Part shown: positions 26,485 to 36,479 of the stretch, one piece after another
Numbering within the stretch: position 1 is the first letter of the stretch
Layout of the letters: every line of letters starts with the position of its first letter
Source of the DNA: Acetobacterium woodii
Lineage (GTDB): Bacteria; Bacillota; Clostridia; Eubacteriales; Eubacteriaceae
Direction: 5' to 3'
DNA length: 64,000 nucleotides
Assembly (NCBI GenBank): GCA_016213825.1
Contig: JACQZP010000027.1
Coordinates: forward strand, 307,056 to 371,055
Program-made: the position numbers and the translations under genes
The notes under the pieces: model-generated
Database searches by the model: none
The model's input: the letters and a program-made list of their open reading frames with translations, nothing else
Told to the model about the DNA's origin: nothing

Positions 26485-28461
26485 TTATACTAAATGATAA
26501 GCGGCCACAAAACCGGTTTCCACGGCGTTGGCGATACGGCCAATTTGAGCGGTATCGCCAATTTTGACGACCTTATCAAAGCGGCTGACAATTTCATCAG
26601 CTAGGGTCTGATCAGCTTTGACGCCTAGGGAGAGAACCACATTATCAACGGGAAGATCCACTAATTCACCATCTGATTTTTCCAGCTTAATGGAGGCATC
26701 TTCAATTTCGATGAGTTTATGGGAGGGCATAAAGACCGTTCCAAATTTAATCAGGCGAGCCTGGATGTCACTGAAACTCTGCCAGCTGGCATCCGGACCG
26801 ATGCGGTCAGCCATTTCAATCACATAGACTTCATTATTCTGAGTTTCCAGCAACTCAGCGGTTTCCACCCCGGTCATACCGGAACCGATGACAGCTACTT
26901 TTTTGCCGGAGAGCTTTACTTTTCCAGTGAGAATATCGGTGCTGGTACAGACATTCGCTTTTTTGACACCTTTGATGGATTTGGGGACGATGGATTCAGA
27001 ACCGGTACCCACAAAAACAGCATAAGGATTCAGGGCGGTAATGGCATTATGGGTTACTGAAGTATTGAGTCGAACATCCACGCCCAGCTTAGCGAGTTGC
27101 GTTTTATAATAGTCAATCAGCCAATTAATTTTTTCTTTGTGAGGCGGCTTATTAGCCAGACCGAGCTGTCCGCCCAGTTCACTGTTTTTTTCAAACAAGA
27201 CCACCTTGAATTGGCGTTCAGCCAGTTTTTTGGCGGCTTCCATGCCCGCCGGTCCGCCGCCAACGACTACCACCAGACGATCATTGCCATCCTGGCGAGC
27301 ATCATTGTAGAACCATTCCCGGGCTGCCCGGGGATTAATGGCACAGGCAAAAGGTTCACCCTTCATACCATTGGCAATCATCGAGTCCATGCAGTTCAGA
27401 CAGGAAATACAACGGCGGATGTCATCAACCCGGCCGGCCGCCGCTTTATTGACCCAATCCGGATCAGCCAATAAACCACGGGCGATGGTAACCCCATCAA
27501 CGCGACCTTCGGCAATAATTTTTTCAGCAAAGTCCGGGTTGCGGATCACGCCGACACCAAAGACCGGCACATCAACGGCTTTTTTGACCGCTTCAGCCAG
27601 ATAGATTTTCCAGCCTTCGGCAAAAGAAATCGGTTCCCAGGCCTGATTCATGGTTTCATAAATACCGGCAGAGACGTTGATGGCATCAAGACCAAAAGGC
27701 ACCAGATATTTGCAGATTTCAACGGCTTCATCCAATAATAAGCCGTCTTCCTCAAAGGGGAACATCGATTCTCGAAGAAATTCATCCGCTGAAATCCGGA
27801 ACATGATGGGGTAATCCCGACCCACGCGTTCGCGAATCCCTTCAATGATTTCTTTAACAACCCGAGCCCGATTTTCGGTGCTGCCGCCGTATTCGTCGGT
27901 TCGTTTATTGGTCAGTGGCGAGATAAACTGGTTTAACATATAGCCATGGGCCCCATGCAGTTCGACCCCGTCGATCCCGGCTTTGTAACAGCGTTCAGCA
28001 GCATTGATATAATCCTGAACAAAGCTTTTTATTTCGGCATTGGTCATTTCCCGGCATTCGGCCTGAGTCAGCATGCTTTTGATGCCGCTGGGGGAGATGG
28101 TGGCCCGCCCGCCAATGGCCATGTTGTCGGTTTGTCGGCCGGGATGATGAAGCTGGATAAAGATCGCGCCGTCATAAAAATGAACGGCCTTAGCCAGCTT
28201 GGCCAGTCCCGGGATGCAGTCATCGGTTGCGGCGGAGGTTTGGCGGGGCATCATCACGCCGGTTTCATTATTGACCCGGGTGACCTCGTTGATAATCAGT
28301 CCGACCCCGCCTTTGGCGCGCTCGGCATAGTAAGCGCATTCACACTCGGAAACAGTGGCATTGTCATGAGCTGTTCCTGAACCCATGGCGCCCATTACCA
28401 CACGGTTTCTAAGTTTTAATGTGCCAATATTGATGGGGGACAGTAAATTTTCAAAAGTCAT
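26485..28461 (-). CDS. NADH:flavin oxidoreductase, enoate-reductase / 2,4-dienoyl-CoA reductase type
   Basis: A 658-residue Fe-S flavoenzyme. Residues ~1-335 are an Old Yellow Enzyme TIM barrel (FMN; IQLHHPGRQT, GVELHGAHGYMLNQFISP, KRTDEYGGSTENR). A CISCLNCMD motif with a further Cys about 11 residues later binds a 4Fe-4S cluster. Residues ~385-655 have two nucleotide-binding folds, VVVVGGGPAGMEAAKKLAE for FAD and KVAVIGSGMTGVETAE for NAD(P)H. Relatives reduce alpha,beta-unsaturated acids, CoA esters or similar enones. The neighbouring alcohol dehydrogenase on the same strand, separated by a repeat, hints at fermentation of reduced compounds. Exact substrate unknown. Confidence 0.9.
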   Translation of the reverse strand: MTFENLLSPINIGTLKLRNRVVMGAMGSGTAHDNATVSECECAYYAERAKGGVGLIINEVTRVNNETGVMMPRQTSAATDDCIPGLAKLAKAVHFYDGAIFIQLHHPGRQTDNMAIGGRATISPSGIKSMLTQAECREMTNAEIKSFVQDYINAAERCYKAGIDGVELHGAHGYMLNQFISPLTNKRTDEYGGSTENRARVVKEIIEGIRERVGRDYPIMFRISADEFLRESMFPFEEDGLLLDEAVEICKYLVPFGLDAINVSAGIYETMNQAWEPISFAEGWKIYLAEAVKKAVDVPVFGVGVIRNPDFAEKIIAEGRVDGVTIARGLLADPDWVNKAAAGRVDDIRRCISCLNCMDSMIANGMKGEPFACAINPRAAREWFYNDARQDGNDRLVVVVGGGPAGMEAAKKLAERQFKVVLFEKNSELGGQLGLANKPPHKEKINWLIDYYKTQLAKLGVDVRLNTSVTHNAITALNPYAVFVGTGSESIVPKSIKGVKKANVCTSTDILTGKVKLSGKKVAVIGSGMTGVETAELLETQNNEVYVIEMADRIGPDASWQSFSDIQARLIKFGTVFMPSHKLIEIEDASIKLEKSDGELVDLPVDNVVLSLGVKADQTLADEIVSRFDKVVKIGDTAQIGRIANAVETGFVAAYHLV

Positions 28462-28487
28462 TAAGATTCTCCTTTATTTTAAAAGTG

Positions 28488-28655
28488 TAGATAATTGTGA
28501 AAGTGCCGTGAGCTTTACGATCAGTTTCGCACGAAACAATTTCTACACTGCACGGCGGACAAGCTATCGCCCGTTCGCCTACACGTTACAAAATTGTTTG
28601 TGGAAACTGAACGTAAAGCAATCATTGTTCGATGTTTATACGTTTCACAGGTGCT
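28488..28655 (+). repeat. Dispersed hairpin repeat, copy 3
   Basis: Starts AGATAATTGTGAAAGTGCC and ends near CGTTTCACAGGTGC. It shares GCACGAAACAATTTCTACAC and the matching ACAAAATTGTTTGTGGAAAC with copies 2 and 4. Its centre is GGCGGAC...GTTCGCC around a loop different from the other copies. It lies between the flavoenzyme and alcohol dehydrogenase genes. Confidence 0.83.
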
Positions 28656-28670
28656 TTAGTATAAATATAC

Positions 28671-29831
28671 TTATTGATAGCAGTCGTAAATCTTAGCCAG
28701 TGATGCGGCAATGAGTTCTTCAGTGGCAGGAACCGGACAGAGAAAGCGCAACCCTTCATTGGCGACGTAATCTGTACAGCCGATGATTTGCTCCCGGGAG
28801 ATATTTAATTCCTGTAGCGTTGGAATTCCCAGTTGTTTCTGAAATTGACGCAGATTGTCGGCAACTTCACGGCCAATTTTCTGAGGATCAGTGGCAGCTA
28901 TGGTTAGGCCCATGCAGGTGCCGATTTTTTTGACTTTTTCGGGATAAACAGGAGCCGTTAATTCCAGGATGACCGGGGTGACCAGGGCACAGGCAATCCC
29001 ATGGGGAATATGAAAGGTGGCGCCCATGGAGTGGGCAATGGCGTGACCCAGGTGAACCATGGCATCGTTAAAGGCAATACCGGCATTATTGCTGGCCAGC
29101 GCCAGATTTTCCCGGGCTTCAAGATCCATGGAATCGGCGGCAGCGATCGGCAGCCATTTGGTGATTCGTTCAATGGTATCGTAACACAGAATATCCGAGT
29201 GGGGATTGGGTTGAACACTGGTCAAGGCTTCACAAACATGAGAAAAAGCATCCATGCCGGTGTAAAGCGTAATGGCTTTTGGCATCCCCAAGGTCAGTTC
29301 AGGGTCAACAATGGCAAAGCTGGGGGGCGTGATCGCACCGATTTTTTCATGGTTTTTGGTATCGCTGATGACAGCAATAATAGTGCTTTCCGACCCGGTG
29401 CCGGAAGTGGTGGGGATCAAAATCAGTTTTAGAGAGGGATTTTCCAGCGGCATCATCTTTCTGGAAAAGTCCAATAGAGCCGCAACGTCAACACTGTTGG
29501 CGGCCAGGCTGCTGATTGCTTTGGCGGTGTCAAGCACGCTGCCACCACCAATGCCGATGATACCATCGACGCCTTCACTTTTGGCAAGATCGGCGCCAGC
29601 CTGAACGGTGTAATCAGGGGCATCCATTTCACAGCGGTTAAATAAAACCGGATCGATACCGGCCGTTTTTAAACTGTCGACTACTTTTTGGGCATGACCC
29701 ATTTTTTCAACGTTTTCATCAGTGACGACTAAAACCTTACTCAATCCTAATTCTTTTGCTACGTCCCCGGTTGTGCTCACGGCGCCTGTTCCGAAAGCCA
29801 CCGGACATAATTGGGTGTATCTTTGTACCAT
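28671..29831 (-). CDS. Iron-containing alcohol dehydrogenase
   Basis: A 386-residue group III alcohol dehydrogenase. The NAD(P) part has DGIIGIGGGSVLDTAKAIS, and the metal site has the usual His pattern in GMDAFSHVCEALTS and HLGHAIAHSMGATFHIPHG. PTTSGTGSESTIIAVIS is the family's phosphate-binding block. It interconverts an alcohol and aldehyde/ketone with NAD(P)H. TAGGAGGATTAAT precedes the ATG. A PucR-type regulator is divergently transcribed 309 bases away and is a natural candidate for its control. The chain-length or diol specificity cannot be told from sequence alone. Confidence 0.93.
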   Translation of the reverse strand: MVQRYTQLCPVAFGTGAVSTTGDVAKELGLSKVLVVTDENVEKMGHAQKVVDSLKTAGIDPVLFNRCEMDAPDYTVQAGADLAKSEGVDGIIGIGGGSVLDTAKAISSLAANSVDVAALLDFSRKMMPLENPSLKLILIPTTSGTGSESTIIAVISDTKNHEKIGAITPPSFAIVDPELTLGMPKAITLYTGMDAFSHVCEALTSVQPNPHSDILCYDTIERITKWLPIAAADSMDLEARENLALASNNAGIAFNDAMVHLGHAIAHSMGATFHIPHGIACALVTPVILELTAPVYPEKVKKIGTCMGLTIAATDPQKIGREVADNLRQFQKQLGIPTLQELNISREQIIGCTDYVANEGLRFLCPVPATEELIAASLAKIYDCYQ

Positions 29832-30140
29832 ATTAATCCTCCTATACGTTAGTCATGAACGAACTTTTGTTAAAGAAATGTCATTCATGGATTTGCTATC
29901 AGTATAGCAGTTGGGGTCGGCTTCGTCTTTGTGAGGGTTTGAGATTTTAAACGTTTTTAGAGCAGCATCTGGACAAACTGGTTTTGTCGAATTTTACAAA
30001 TTTGGGGTGAGAAATGTGCAAGAAATTCCAACGACCGGGTAAAGAATTAACAATGTAATTTTATTAAATGAGTTTAATGTACAGTGATTTGTGACCATGA
30101 TATAATGAAGCAAATTTGAAAATATGGGAAGGTGTTTCGG
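29832..30140 (+). promoter_or_regulatory. Divergent promoter region with extended -10 for the PucR gene
   Basis: TATAAT at 30101-30106 with TG at 30098-30099 is a textbook extended -10 on the plus strand, about 35 bases before the start at 30141. On the minus side TATACT near 29905 may serve the dehydrogenase. An imperfect palindrome TCATGAA...TTCATGG at 29853-29888 lies between that element and the dehydrogenase start and could be an operator. Confidence 0.55.
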
Positions 30141-31697
30141 ATGGCTGTCGCACTAAAAAAAATAATCTCGGCGTTAAATGAAGCTGGTATAAAAACGAGG
30201 ATCAATGAGACCTTTGAGGATATCGAAATCCAAGGATATGACAAATATGCTAGTCGACCAGAAAGTTTGCTGGCTGATCATATTTATGTGACTAACGCCT
30301 CATCGATGGCAGATTCATCGTTAATGGCCAAGTATCATTTTATTGTTATTGAAGATCGGCTTCTGCCTGAAAGAGCATTAGAAAACAGCCCTCCCAAGCT
30401 TATTGCGTTGAATAGAGATGAGGATCAGGCCGCAGTGATGACGATTCTTGAAAAACTATTTGTGGAACAACGTCGAATGGGGGAATGTTCGATAAAACTT
30501 CTCCAGGCCTGTCAGAAAGGTTATACCATCCAGCAATTATTGGATTTGGGCTATCAACTGTTAAACAACCCTTTACTACTGGTCGATATTTCACTTTGCT
30601 TTATTGCCCATTCCGGTGGCAATAACATTGAAAATGAGCCACTTTGGGAGTGGACGCTGTCAAAAGGCTATGTTGATAAAGAATATGCCCGTTCGGTGAT
30701 GACCGATGATTCAACAAATGAAAAAGATGCTGGCGAAGAGGTGCTGGTTATCTGGGAAACCGGTTTATTAAATCACCGGCAATTGGTGGGACGGGTGTTA
30801 AAAAACAAACGGCCGCTGGCTTACTTGAAACTGCTGGAATATCATCATCCCATCACTGACTGTGATGAGGAAATTCTAATTATGTTGTGTAATGTTCTGG
30901 CCATGAATATGGAAGATACCAATGCCATCGTCAATGCCTCGAACTCATTAAGTGATACCTTTTTAACAGCGCTGTTAAACCAGAAAATGTATGATCATGC
31001 GGCCATTGAAGAACGGGAACGGATGTATGGTCTTAAGTTATATAAAAACCTTTTTGCGGTAGTGATCCGAATTGATAACCGACAAAATACCAATGATCGG
31101 CTGTATTATTTAAAACGGATCTTTCAGAATTTTTTCAATCGCCAAACCGTGATTATTTACAATGGCCAACTGGTTATTCTGCTGGATACGATCACCGAAG
31201 AAATACAAAATGCACGGGAAATGGCTGCTTTTGTGAGCTTACTGGAAGAAAATAACTGTACCGCCGGGATCAGTAAAATATTTTATCATCTTTATGATTT
31301 CTGCGAACATTATAAGCAAGCTTACAATGCCCTGAATTTGGGGGATCTTTTAAAGAAAACCAGTCGGATCTTAAATTATGATGAACTCATCATTCCTCAT
31401 ATGATCTTAAGTTTCCGGGGCGAGACCAATATCCGAAATTTGATCCATCCGGTGGTTAAGACCTTAAAAGACCTTGATCAGAAAAAAGGGAGTAATTTTC
31501 TGGAGACATTGATGGCCTATATCAATCACAATCAAGATACCACCCTGACAGCTAAAAGTCTGCATATTCACTACAATACCTTAAAATATCGAATCAATCG
31601 GATCATTGAAATAACTAACATCGACTTTTCTGATAGCGAGACCTTGTTTAATATCCAGCTATCTGTGAAGGTGAATGATATCCTGGGATGCTTATAA
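30141..31697 (+). CDS. PucR/CdaR-type helix-turn-helix transcription regulator
   Basis: Start ATG 30141 follows GGGAAGGTG at good spacing; a GTG at 30132 is in frame but would overlap that site. The 518-residue protein has an N-terminal region resembling the PucR-type ligand domain, a GGDEF-like middle (CdaR type) and a C-terminal PucR helix-turn-helix (FLETLMAYINHNQDTTLTA, followed by LHIHYNTLKYRINRI). Members sense small metabolites and regulate nearby catabolic genes. The divergent iron alcohol dehydrogenase is the most likely target. Confidence 0.88.
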   Translation: MAVALKKIISALNEAGIKTRINETFEDIEIQGYDKYASRPESLLADHIYVTNASSMADSSLMAKYHFIVIEDRLLPERALENSPPKLIALNRDEDQAAVMTILEKLFVEQRRMGECSIKLLQACQKGYTIQQLLDLGYQLLNNPLLLVDISLCFIAHSGGNNIENEPLWEWTLSKGYVDKEYARSVMTDDSTNEKDAGEEVLVIWETGLLNHRQLVGRVLKNKRPLAYLKLLEYHHPITDCDEEILIMLCNVLAMNMEDTNAIVNASNSLSDTFLTALLNQKMYDHAAIEERERMYGLKLYKNLFAVVIRIDNRQNTNDRLYYLKRIFQNFFNRQTVIIYNGQLVILLDTITEEIQNAREMAAFVSLLEENNCTAGISKIFYHLYDFCEHYKQAYNALNLGDLLKKTSRILNYDELIIPHMILSFRGETNIRNLIHPVVKTLKDLDQKKGSNFLETLMAYINHNQDTTLTAKSLHIHYNTLKYRINRIIEITNIDFSDSETLFNIQLSVKVNDILGCL

Positions 31698-31761
31698 ATT
31701 CAAACAAGTATGGTGAAGCATCAGCTGATTTTAATCAGGCCCATTAGAGAGAGCGGTTCAA

Positions 31762-32457
31762 TCATTTGGCGAGCTCAATAAATCGCCGGATTAAAGTGCC
31801 GCCGTAAGAGCTTTGACAGGTCGCCTCACAAAGAAAATGATCGGTGCATTCAGGATGAAATTGGACGCCCCAGATATTTTTGTCATATAAAACCGCATGA
31901 TAGGGTTCGAAATTGTTTTTAGCAAGCACAATGGCATTTGTTGGCAGACTCGTGACGGTTTGGGCATGGGAGGCGTAGGCATTGAATTTGGGCGGCAGGA
32001 CGCCAAGTAATGAATCGTGCATGCCTGCTTCGGTCAGTTCTATTTCAATTTCGCCTTTTTCTTCGCCAAGTTGATGATACCCTACCGATCCGCCAAAACT
32101 TTGAGCTAAAAGTTGATGCCCATAGCAGATACCCAGGATCGGAATATGCTTTTGCGCAATTTGTTTGATCCACTGGGAGGTTGTCACACTCCAGGGATCG
32201 AGATCGGTGACCATGAACGGCGATCCGGTAATAATAATGGCCGTGACATCATCCATTAGAACAGGTACCGCATTTTCATGGACAGAAATGACGTACACAT
32301 CTTCATAGGGAATCCCGGCACATCTGGCGATGCGCTCATCACAATCTCCACATTTTTTAATAATTGATTTATCAGAAACGCCTGTTTTAATAATGAGTAG
32401 CTTACCCAATGCAATCACCCGCCAAAATTTATTTTTTATTAAATCTGATTGTTTCAT
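31762..32457 (-). CDS. Class I glutamine amidotransferase-like protein
   Basis: A 231-residue stand-alone GATase domain. The nucleophile elbow is GICYGHQLLAQ with its Cys, and the His/Glu pair is in VQFHPECT, so the catalytic triad is complete. It resembles the glutaminase part of GMP synthase but has no synthetase fused or adjacent, as in free GATases that act on glutamyl compounds such as gamma-glutamyl polyamines or peptides. The ATG at 32457 has a poor binding site; a TTG at 32409 after GGGTGATTGCA would begin with GKLLIIKTG, typical of the family, and may be the true start. Confidence 0.85.
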   Translation of the reverse strand: MKQSDLIKNKFWRVIALGKLLIIKTGVSDKSIIKKCGDCDERIARCAGIPYEDVYVISVHENAVPVLMDDVTAIIITGSPFMVTDLDPWSVTTSQWIKQIAQKHIPILGICYGHQLLAQSFGGSVGYHQLGEEKGEIEIELTEAGMHDSLLGVLPPKFNAYASHAQTVTSLPTNAIVLAKNNFEPYHAVLYDKNIWGVQFHPECTDHFLCEATCQSSYGGTLIRRFIELAK

Positions 32458-32612
32458 ATCAAACCTGGATACTAATGCTTTTATGTTAACATGTCAATAA
32501 TTAAAAAACAATTGATTTTCTAAAGTAAGCATAAAAAGAAAACCTGTCAATATCATCCAAGAAATCTGTTTTTTATTAGGCTATACTAGTTGCAAAGAAG
32601 GAGGTAGCGGAA

Positions 32613-33446
32613 ATGAAACACAACGAAGAACGGACGGTTCGATATGATAATGACCTGAAAATTGAAGCCTTTTGTTTAAAAGGCATTATTCAGAAATTTC
32701 CCAACCACTTTCATGAACATTACGTGATCGGTTTTATTGAAAGCGGGCAAAGAAAATTATCCTGCAAAAACAAAGAATATCTAGTAGGCCCTGGTGATCT
32801 GCTGCTTTTTAATCCGTATGACAATCATTTCTGCGAACAGGTGGATGACCAGGCTCTGGATTACCGGTGCTTAAATATCAAACCGGAAATAATGAGGGCG
32901 ATGGTTTTCGAAATCACAGGAAAGCAAGAAAATCTGGTCTTTGAGCAGCCGGTGGTCTATCACAGTGAACAGGTGATTGGGCTGGGGGAACTGCATCAAA
33001 TGCTGATAGCGGAACAACAAGAATTTAACAAAGAAGAGGCGTTTTTGTTTTTAATTGAACAATTGATTGACGAATATGGCAGTTGGGAATCCAATCATCA
33101 CCATCAAGAAAGCAATACCGCGATTGAATTAATCTGCGACTACCTGGAAAAAAACCATCCGGAACGGATTTCATTAAATGATTTATCGATCTTAACCGGA
33201 TGCAGCAAATATTATCTGGTGCGGGCCTTTACTAAAACAAAAGGGATTACCCCTTACCGATATCTGGAGACCGTCCGAATCAACGCCGCCAAAGCTTTAT
33301 TGGAAGAAGGCATGGAACCCATTGACGTGGCGCTGCAAACGGGCTTTTCGGATCAAAGCCATTTTTCGAATTTCTTCAAAGGCTTCATCGGGATTACCCC
33401 TAAGCAGTATCAGAAAATATTTACGGATGAAGGGAGCGAAGCTTGA
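32613..33446 (+). CDS. AraC family transcription regulator
   Basis: A 277-residue regulator. Residues ~1-150 form a cupin-like ligand domain with [15 protein letters not shown]. Residues ~175-275 contain two helix-turn-helix motifs ([19 protein letters not shown] and [20 protein letters not shown]) ending [11 protein letters not shown], the AraC signature. GAAGGAGG precedes the ATG. The next gene, a drug/metabolite-type transporter, starts at a TTG overlapping its stop by four bases, so the pair is translated together and the regulator most likely controls this exporter along with itself. Confidence 0.92.
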   Translation: MKHNEERTVRYDNDLKIEAFCLKGIIQKFPNHFHEHYVIGFIESGQRKLSCKNKEYLVGPGDLLLFNPYDNHFCEQVDDQALDYRCLNIKPEIMRAMVFEITGKQENLVFEQPVVYHSEQVIGLGELHQMLIAEQQEFNKEEAFLFLIEQLIDEYGSWESNHHHQESNTAIELICDYLEKNHPERISLNDLSILTGCSKYYLVRAFTKTKGITPYRYLETVRINAAKALLEEGMEPIDVALQTGFSDQSHFSNFFKGFIGITPKQYQKIFTDEGSEA

Positions 33447-34381
33447 TTGATCAAGATAATTTAACCGGACATTTAGCGGCTATTTTTACCATTTTGGTTT
33501 GGGGAACCACCTTTGCGTCAACAAAAATTTTGCTCACCGCTTTTACACCCATTGAAATTCTCGTTTTTCGTTTCACCATTGGGTTTATTGCCCTGTCTTT
33601 AGTCTATCCCAAGCGATTGTCGATTTCTAATCGCCATGAAGAACTACTTTTTATGGGAGCGGGACTGTGCGGGGTCACCCTGTATTTTCTGCTGGAGAAC
33701 ATTGCCTTGACCTATACCTATACCTCCAATGTGGGGGTCATTATTTCCATTGCGCCTTTTTTTACCGCCATCCTGGCCCATTTCTTTTTAGCTGGCGAAA
33801 AACTCAGTGCCCATTTTTTCATCGGATTTGTGGCAGCGATTATGGGGATTTTTTTGATTAGTTTTAATGGCACCACGGTGTTGCAGCTTAATCCGCTGGG
33901 TGATTTACTGGCGGTGCTGGCGGCCTTGGTCTGGGCAATTTATTCGGTTTTAACAAAAAAAATAAGCGCCTTTGGATATCACACGATTCAAACCACCCGA
34001 CGAATCTTTTTTTATGGGTTGCTATTTATTATTCCGACCCTGCCATTTTTTGACTTTCACTGGCGTTTGGCACCTTTTTACCAACCGGTTTATTTACTCA
34101 ATCTACTTTTTCTGGGATTGCTGGCTTCGGCAGTTTGTTTTGTCACCTGGAATCTGGCGGTAAAGCGATTAGGTGCTACGAAAACCAGTGTTTACATTTA
34201 CATGGTCCCGGTGATCACCGTGGTAACTTCAGTGATTGTATTAAATGAAAAAATAACCTGGATGGCTATCTCGGGAACGCTGCTGACCTTACTGGGATTA
34301 TTAATTTCCGAAAAACGGTTGCCCTTCGGAAAAAAACAAAATGATCAGGTAGCGATTAAAAAGCAGCACGTGGAAACTTAA
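33443..34381 (+). CDS. EamA/DMT family transporter
   Basis: A 312-residue protein starting at TTG 33443, with AAGGGAGCG upstream. Ten membrane helices fall in two EamA repeats ([20 protein letters not shown] and [20 protein letters not shown] are their starts). Such transporters export amino acids, their analogues, purines or drugs, usually by proton exchange. It is coupled to the AraC-type regulator before it and ends at a strong terminator. The substrate is not evident. Confidence 0.9.
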   Translation: MIDQDNLTGHLAAIFTILVWGTTFASTKILLTAFTPIEILVFRFTIGFIALSLVYPKRLSISNRHEELLFMGAGLCGVTLYFLLENIALTYTYTSNVGVIISIAPFFTAILAHFFLAGEKLSAHFFIGFVAAIMGIFLISFNGTTVLQLNPLGDLLAVLAALVWAIYSVLTKKISAFGYHTIQTTRRIFFYGLLFIIPTLPFFDFHWRLAPFYQPVYLLNLLFLGLLASAVCFVTWNLAVKRLGATKTSVYIYMVPVITVVTSVIVLNEKITWMAISGTLLTLLGLLISEKRLPFGKKQNDQVAIKKQHVET

Positions 34382-34423
34382 GGGCATTCATTTTTTAATA
34401 CATAAAAATAAGTTTAAAACCAT

Positions 34424-34468
34424 TTTCCACCTGGTTTATGATAAAATAAACCAAGTGGAAATTTTTTT
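34424..34468 (+). terminator. Terminator after the EamA gene
   Basis: TTTCCACCTGGTTTAT pairs with ATAAACCAAGTGGAAA (one mismatch), followed by seven T. It covers an in-frame GTG at 34455 and so argues against that codon as the start of the next gene. Confidence 0.88.
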
Positions 34469-34514
34469 ATCGAGAAATAAAAAACAGATGTCAATGAGTG
34501 AAAGCGAGGACGAA

Positions 34515-36167
34515 ATGGGAAAGATAGGATCAGGCAACGGTTTGTTTATCAGTTTTGTAAAAACAGTCTTTTTATGCATGGCTTTCTTATTAGTAATTGG
34601 CCCGGCGTTTAGCGGAGTAAAGGCTGAAGACAATCAAGCAGGTGTTGAAGACGCTGTCAATGCAAGTTCGAATACATCGAATCAGGAGACAATTTCGCAA
34701 AGTGCTGTCAATACGAGCTTGGGATGCTCATATCGAACTCACGTACAGAATGTAGGCTGGCAGGCTTACGTCAGTAACGGTGCGATGAGCGGGACTGAAG
34801 GCCAGGGACTTCGTCTTGAGGGAATCGAAGTTAAACTGGATAATGTCATCGGCGATGTAGGCATTGAATATACCACCCATGTGGAAAATATCGGCTGGCA
34901 GAATTACGTTAAAAATGGCGTGATGAGCGGAACGGAAGGCCAGTCGCTGCGGCTGGAAGCCATTAAAATCCGACTAACAGGTAATGATGCCAAGAATTAT
35001 GATGTTTATTATCAGGTTCATGCCCAAAATATTGGTTGGTTGGATTGGGCCAAAAACGATATGAGCGCTGGCAGTGAAGGTTTTGGATTGCGATTGGAAG
35101 GGATCAGAATTGTTGTGGCAGCTAAGGGTGATCCGGCTCCCGGGGCAACGGAACGACCCTTTGTGACGACCAATATTCAGTACAGCTATCAGACTCACAT
35201 CCAGAACATCGGCTGGCAGGATTGGAAGAAAAATGGCGAATTAAGCGGAACAACCGGACAGAATCTCCGCTTGGAAGCGATTCAAATAAAGGATGAAAAT
35301 CCCGAAAGTAATATCGGTATTGAATATCAGACCCATGTTCAGAATATCGGCTGGCAGGGTTGGAAAGTAGCCGGAGAAATGAGTGGAACGTCCAATCAGG
35401 GGTTGCGACTGGAAGGGATCCAAATCCGACTAACCGGCGCCAATGCCGGTCTGTTTGATGTTTATTATGAAGCTTATACGGAGGGCTTTGGCTGGATGCC
35501 CTGGGTTAAAAATGGCGAAAATGCCGGAACCGAAGGCCTAGGACTGCGATTGGAAGGCATTAAAATTATTATTCAACAAAAAGGTGTAACAGGACCCAGT
35601 CCCACCGAAAATGAGTTGGGATCAATGGCGCAGCTAGTTAATAAAAACCACAGTGTTTCGGCAGAATATGTACCAGGTGATCTGGTTTGGGTTAATTTGC
35701 CATCCACCCGGGATACACAGCTGCGGGCAGATGCGGCTCAACATTTAATCGAGCTGTTTAACGGCGCCAGTGCTCAGGGGCTGACCCTCTACTGTTGTTC
35801 AGGCTATCGCTCTTATGCGACCCAGACTTCGCTTTATCAGTGGAATGTGGATATGTATGGGGTGGCAGGGGCAGAGCTGGTCAGTGCCCGGCCGGGAATG
35901 AGTGAGCACCAGTTAGGACTAGCTATGGATGTTACATCAGCAACCGTAGATTTTGATCTGGTCGAGAATTTTGGTTTGACAGCGGAAGGCCAGTTTATCC
36001 GAGATCATGCCCATGAGTATGGATTTATTATCCGCTATCCTCAGGGTAAAACCAATATTACCGGTTATGCCTACGAACCCTGGCATCTGCGTTATCTCGG
36101 GGTCGAGGTGGCAACTACTATTCATAATAGCGGTAAAACCATGGAAGAGTTTTACGGGATTTATTAA
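34515..36167 (+). CDS. ChW-repeat VanY-type D-alanyl-D-alanine carboxypeptidase
   Basis: Start ATG 34515 follows GCGAGGACGAA and gives a clean signal peptide (about residues 10-38, ending GVKAEDNQ); the earlier GTG lies in a terminator. The 550-residue secreted protein has six ChW (clostridial hydrophobic with conserved Trp) repeats at roughly 70-375, each with a core like IGWQ...GT.GQ.LRLEGI, in two sets of three. The C-terminal ~170 residues are a VanY peptidase: CSGYRSYATQ, SEHQLGLAMDV and EPWHLRY supply the zinc ligands and catalytic base. It should trim D-Ala from peptidoglycan stems while the repeats bind surface polymers. Confidence 0.92.
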   Translation: MGKIGSGNGLFISFVKTVFLCMAFLLVIGPAFSGVKAEDNQAGVEDAVNASSNTSNQETISQSAVNTSLGCSYRTHVQNVGWQAYVSNGAMSGTEGQGLRLEGIEVKLDNVIGDVGIEYTTHVENIGWQNYVKNGVMSGTEGQSLRLEAIKIRLTGNDAKNYDVYYQVHAQNIGWLDWAKNDMSAGSEGFGLRLEGIRIVVAAKGDPAPGATERPFVTTNIQYSYQTHIQNIGWQDWKKNGELSGTTGQNLRLEAIQIKDENPESNIGIEYQTHVQNIGWQGWKVAGEMSGTSNQGLRLEGIQIRLTGANAGLFDVYYEAYTEGFGWMPWVKNGENAGTEGLGLRLEGIKIIIQQKGVTGPSPTENELGSMAQLVNKNHSVSAEYVPGDLVWVNLPSTRDTQLRADAAQHLIELFNGASAQGLTLYCCSGYRSYATQTSLYQWNVDMYGVAGAELVSARPGMSEHQLGLAMDVTSATVDFDLVENFGLTAEGQFIRDHAHEYGFIIRYPQGKTNITGYAYEPWHLRYLGVEVATTIHNSGKTMEEFYGIY

Positions 36168-36248
36168 TTAGCTGAGTTTCTTCTTACTATTGCGATTTGC
36201 GAAAAATACTGGATTAAAAATGTGTAAATTCTGTGGTTTTCATTTAAT

Positions 36249-36300
36249 GATCGGGAAGGTGGGTTCGTCAACGGATGACTAGCCCACTTCCCGATTTTTT
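36249..36300 (+). terminator. Terminator after the carboxypeptidase gene
   Basis: ATCGGGAAG and the adjoining TGGG pair with CCCA and CTTCCCGAT, followed by TTTTTT. The 312-base gap 36168-36479 holds this hairpin and repeat copy 4 and no gene. Confidence 0.87.
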
Positions 36301-36306
36301 AGATTT

Positions 36307-36475
36307 AGACAATTGCGAAAGTACTGTGAGCTTTGTGCCCAGTTTCGCACGAAACAATTTCTACACTGTACGGCGGACAGTTCAATGAACTGTTCGCCTA
36401 CACGTTACGAAATTGTTTGTGGAAACTGCACCCAAAGCAATCGTTGTTCGATGTTTTTTAATTTCGCAATTACCT
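36307..36475 (+). repeat. Dispersed hairpin repeat, copy 4
   Basis: AGACAATTGCGAAAGT at the left matches AATTTCGCAATTACCT at the right in reverse complement. The apex GGCGGACAGTTC AAT GAACTGTTCGCC is a nearly perfect hairpin. Its right end lies four bases from the stop codon of the convergent PhoH gene. Confidence 0.87.
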
Positions 36476-36479
36476 ATTT

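Noticed and set aside
34455..34514. Earlier in-frame GTG start for the ChW carboxypeptidase
   Set aside because: It lies in the terminator hairpin of the previous gene and would put a charged 20-residue stretch before the signal peptide.
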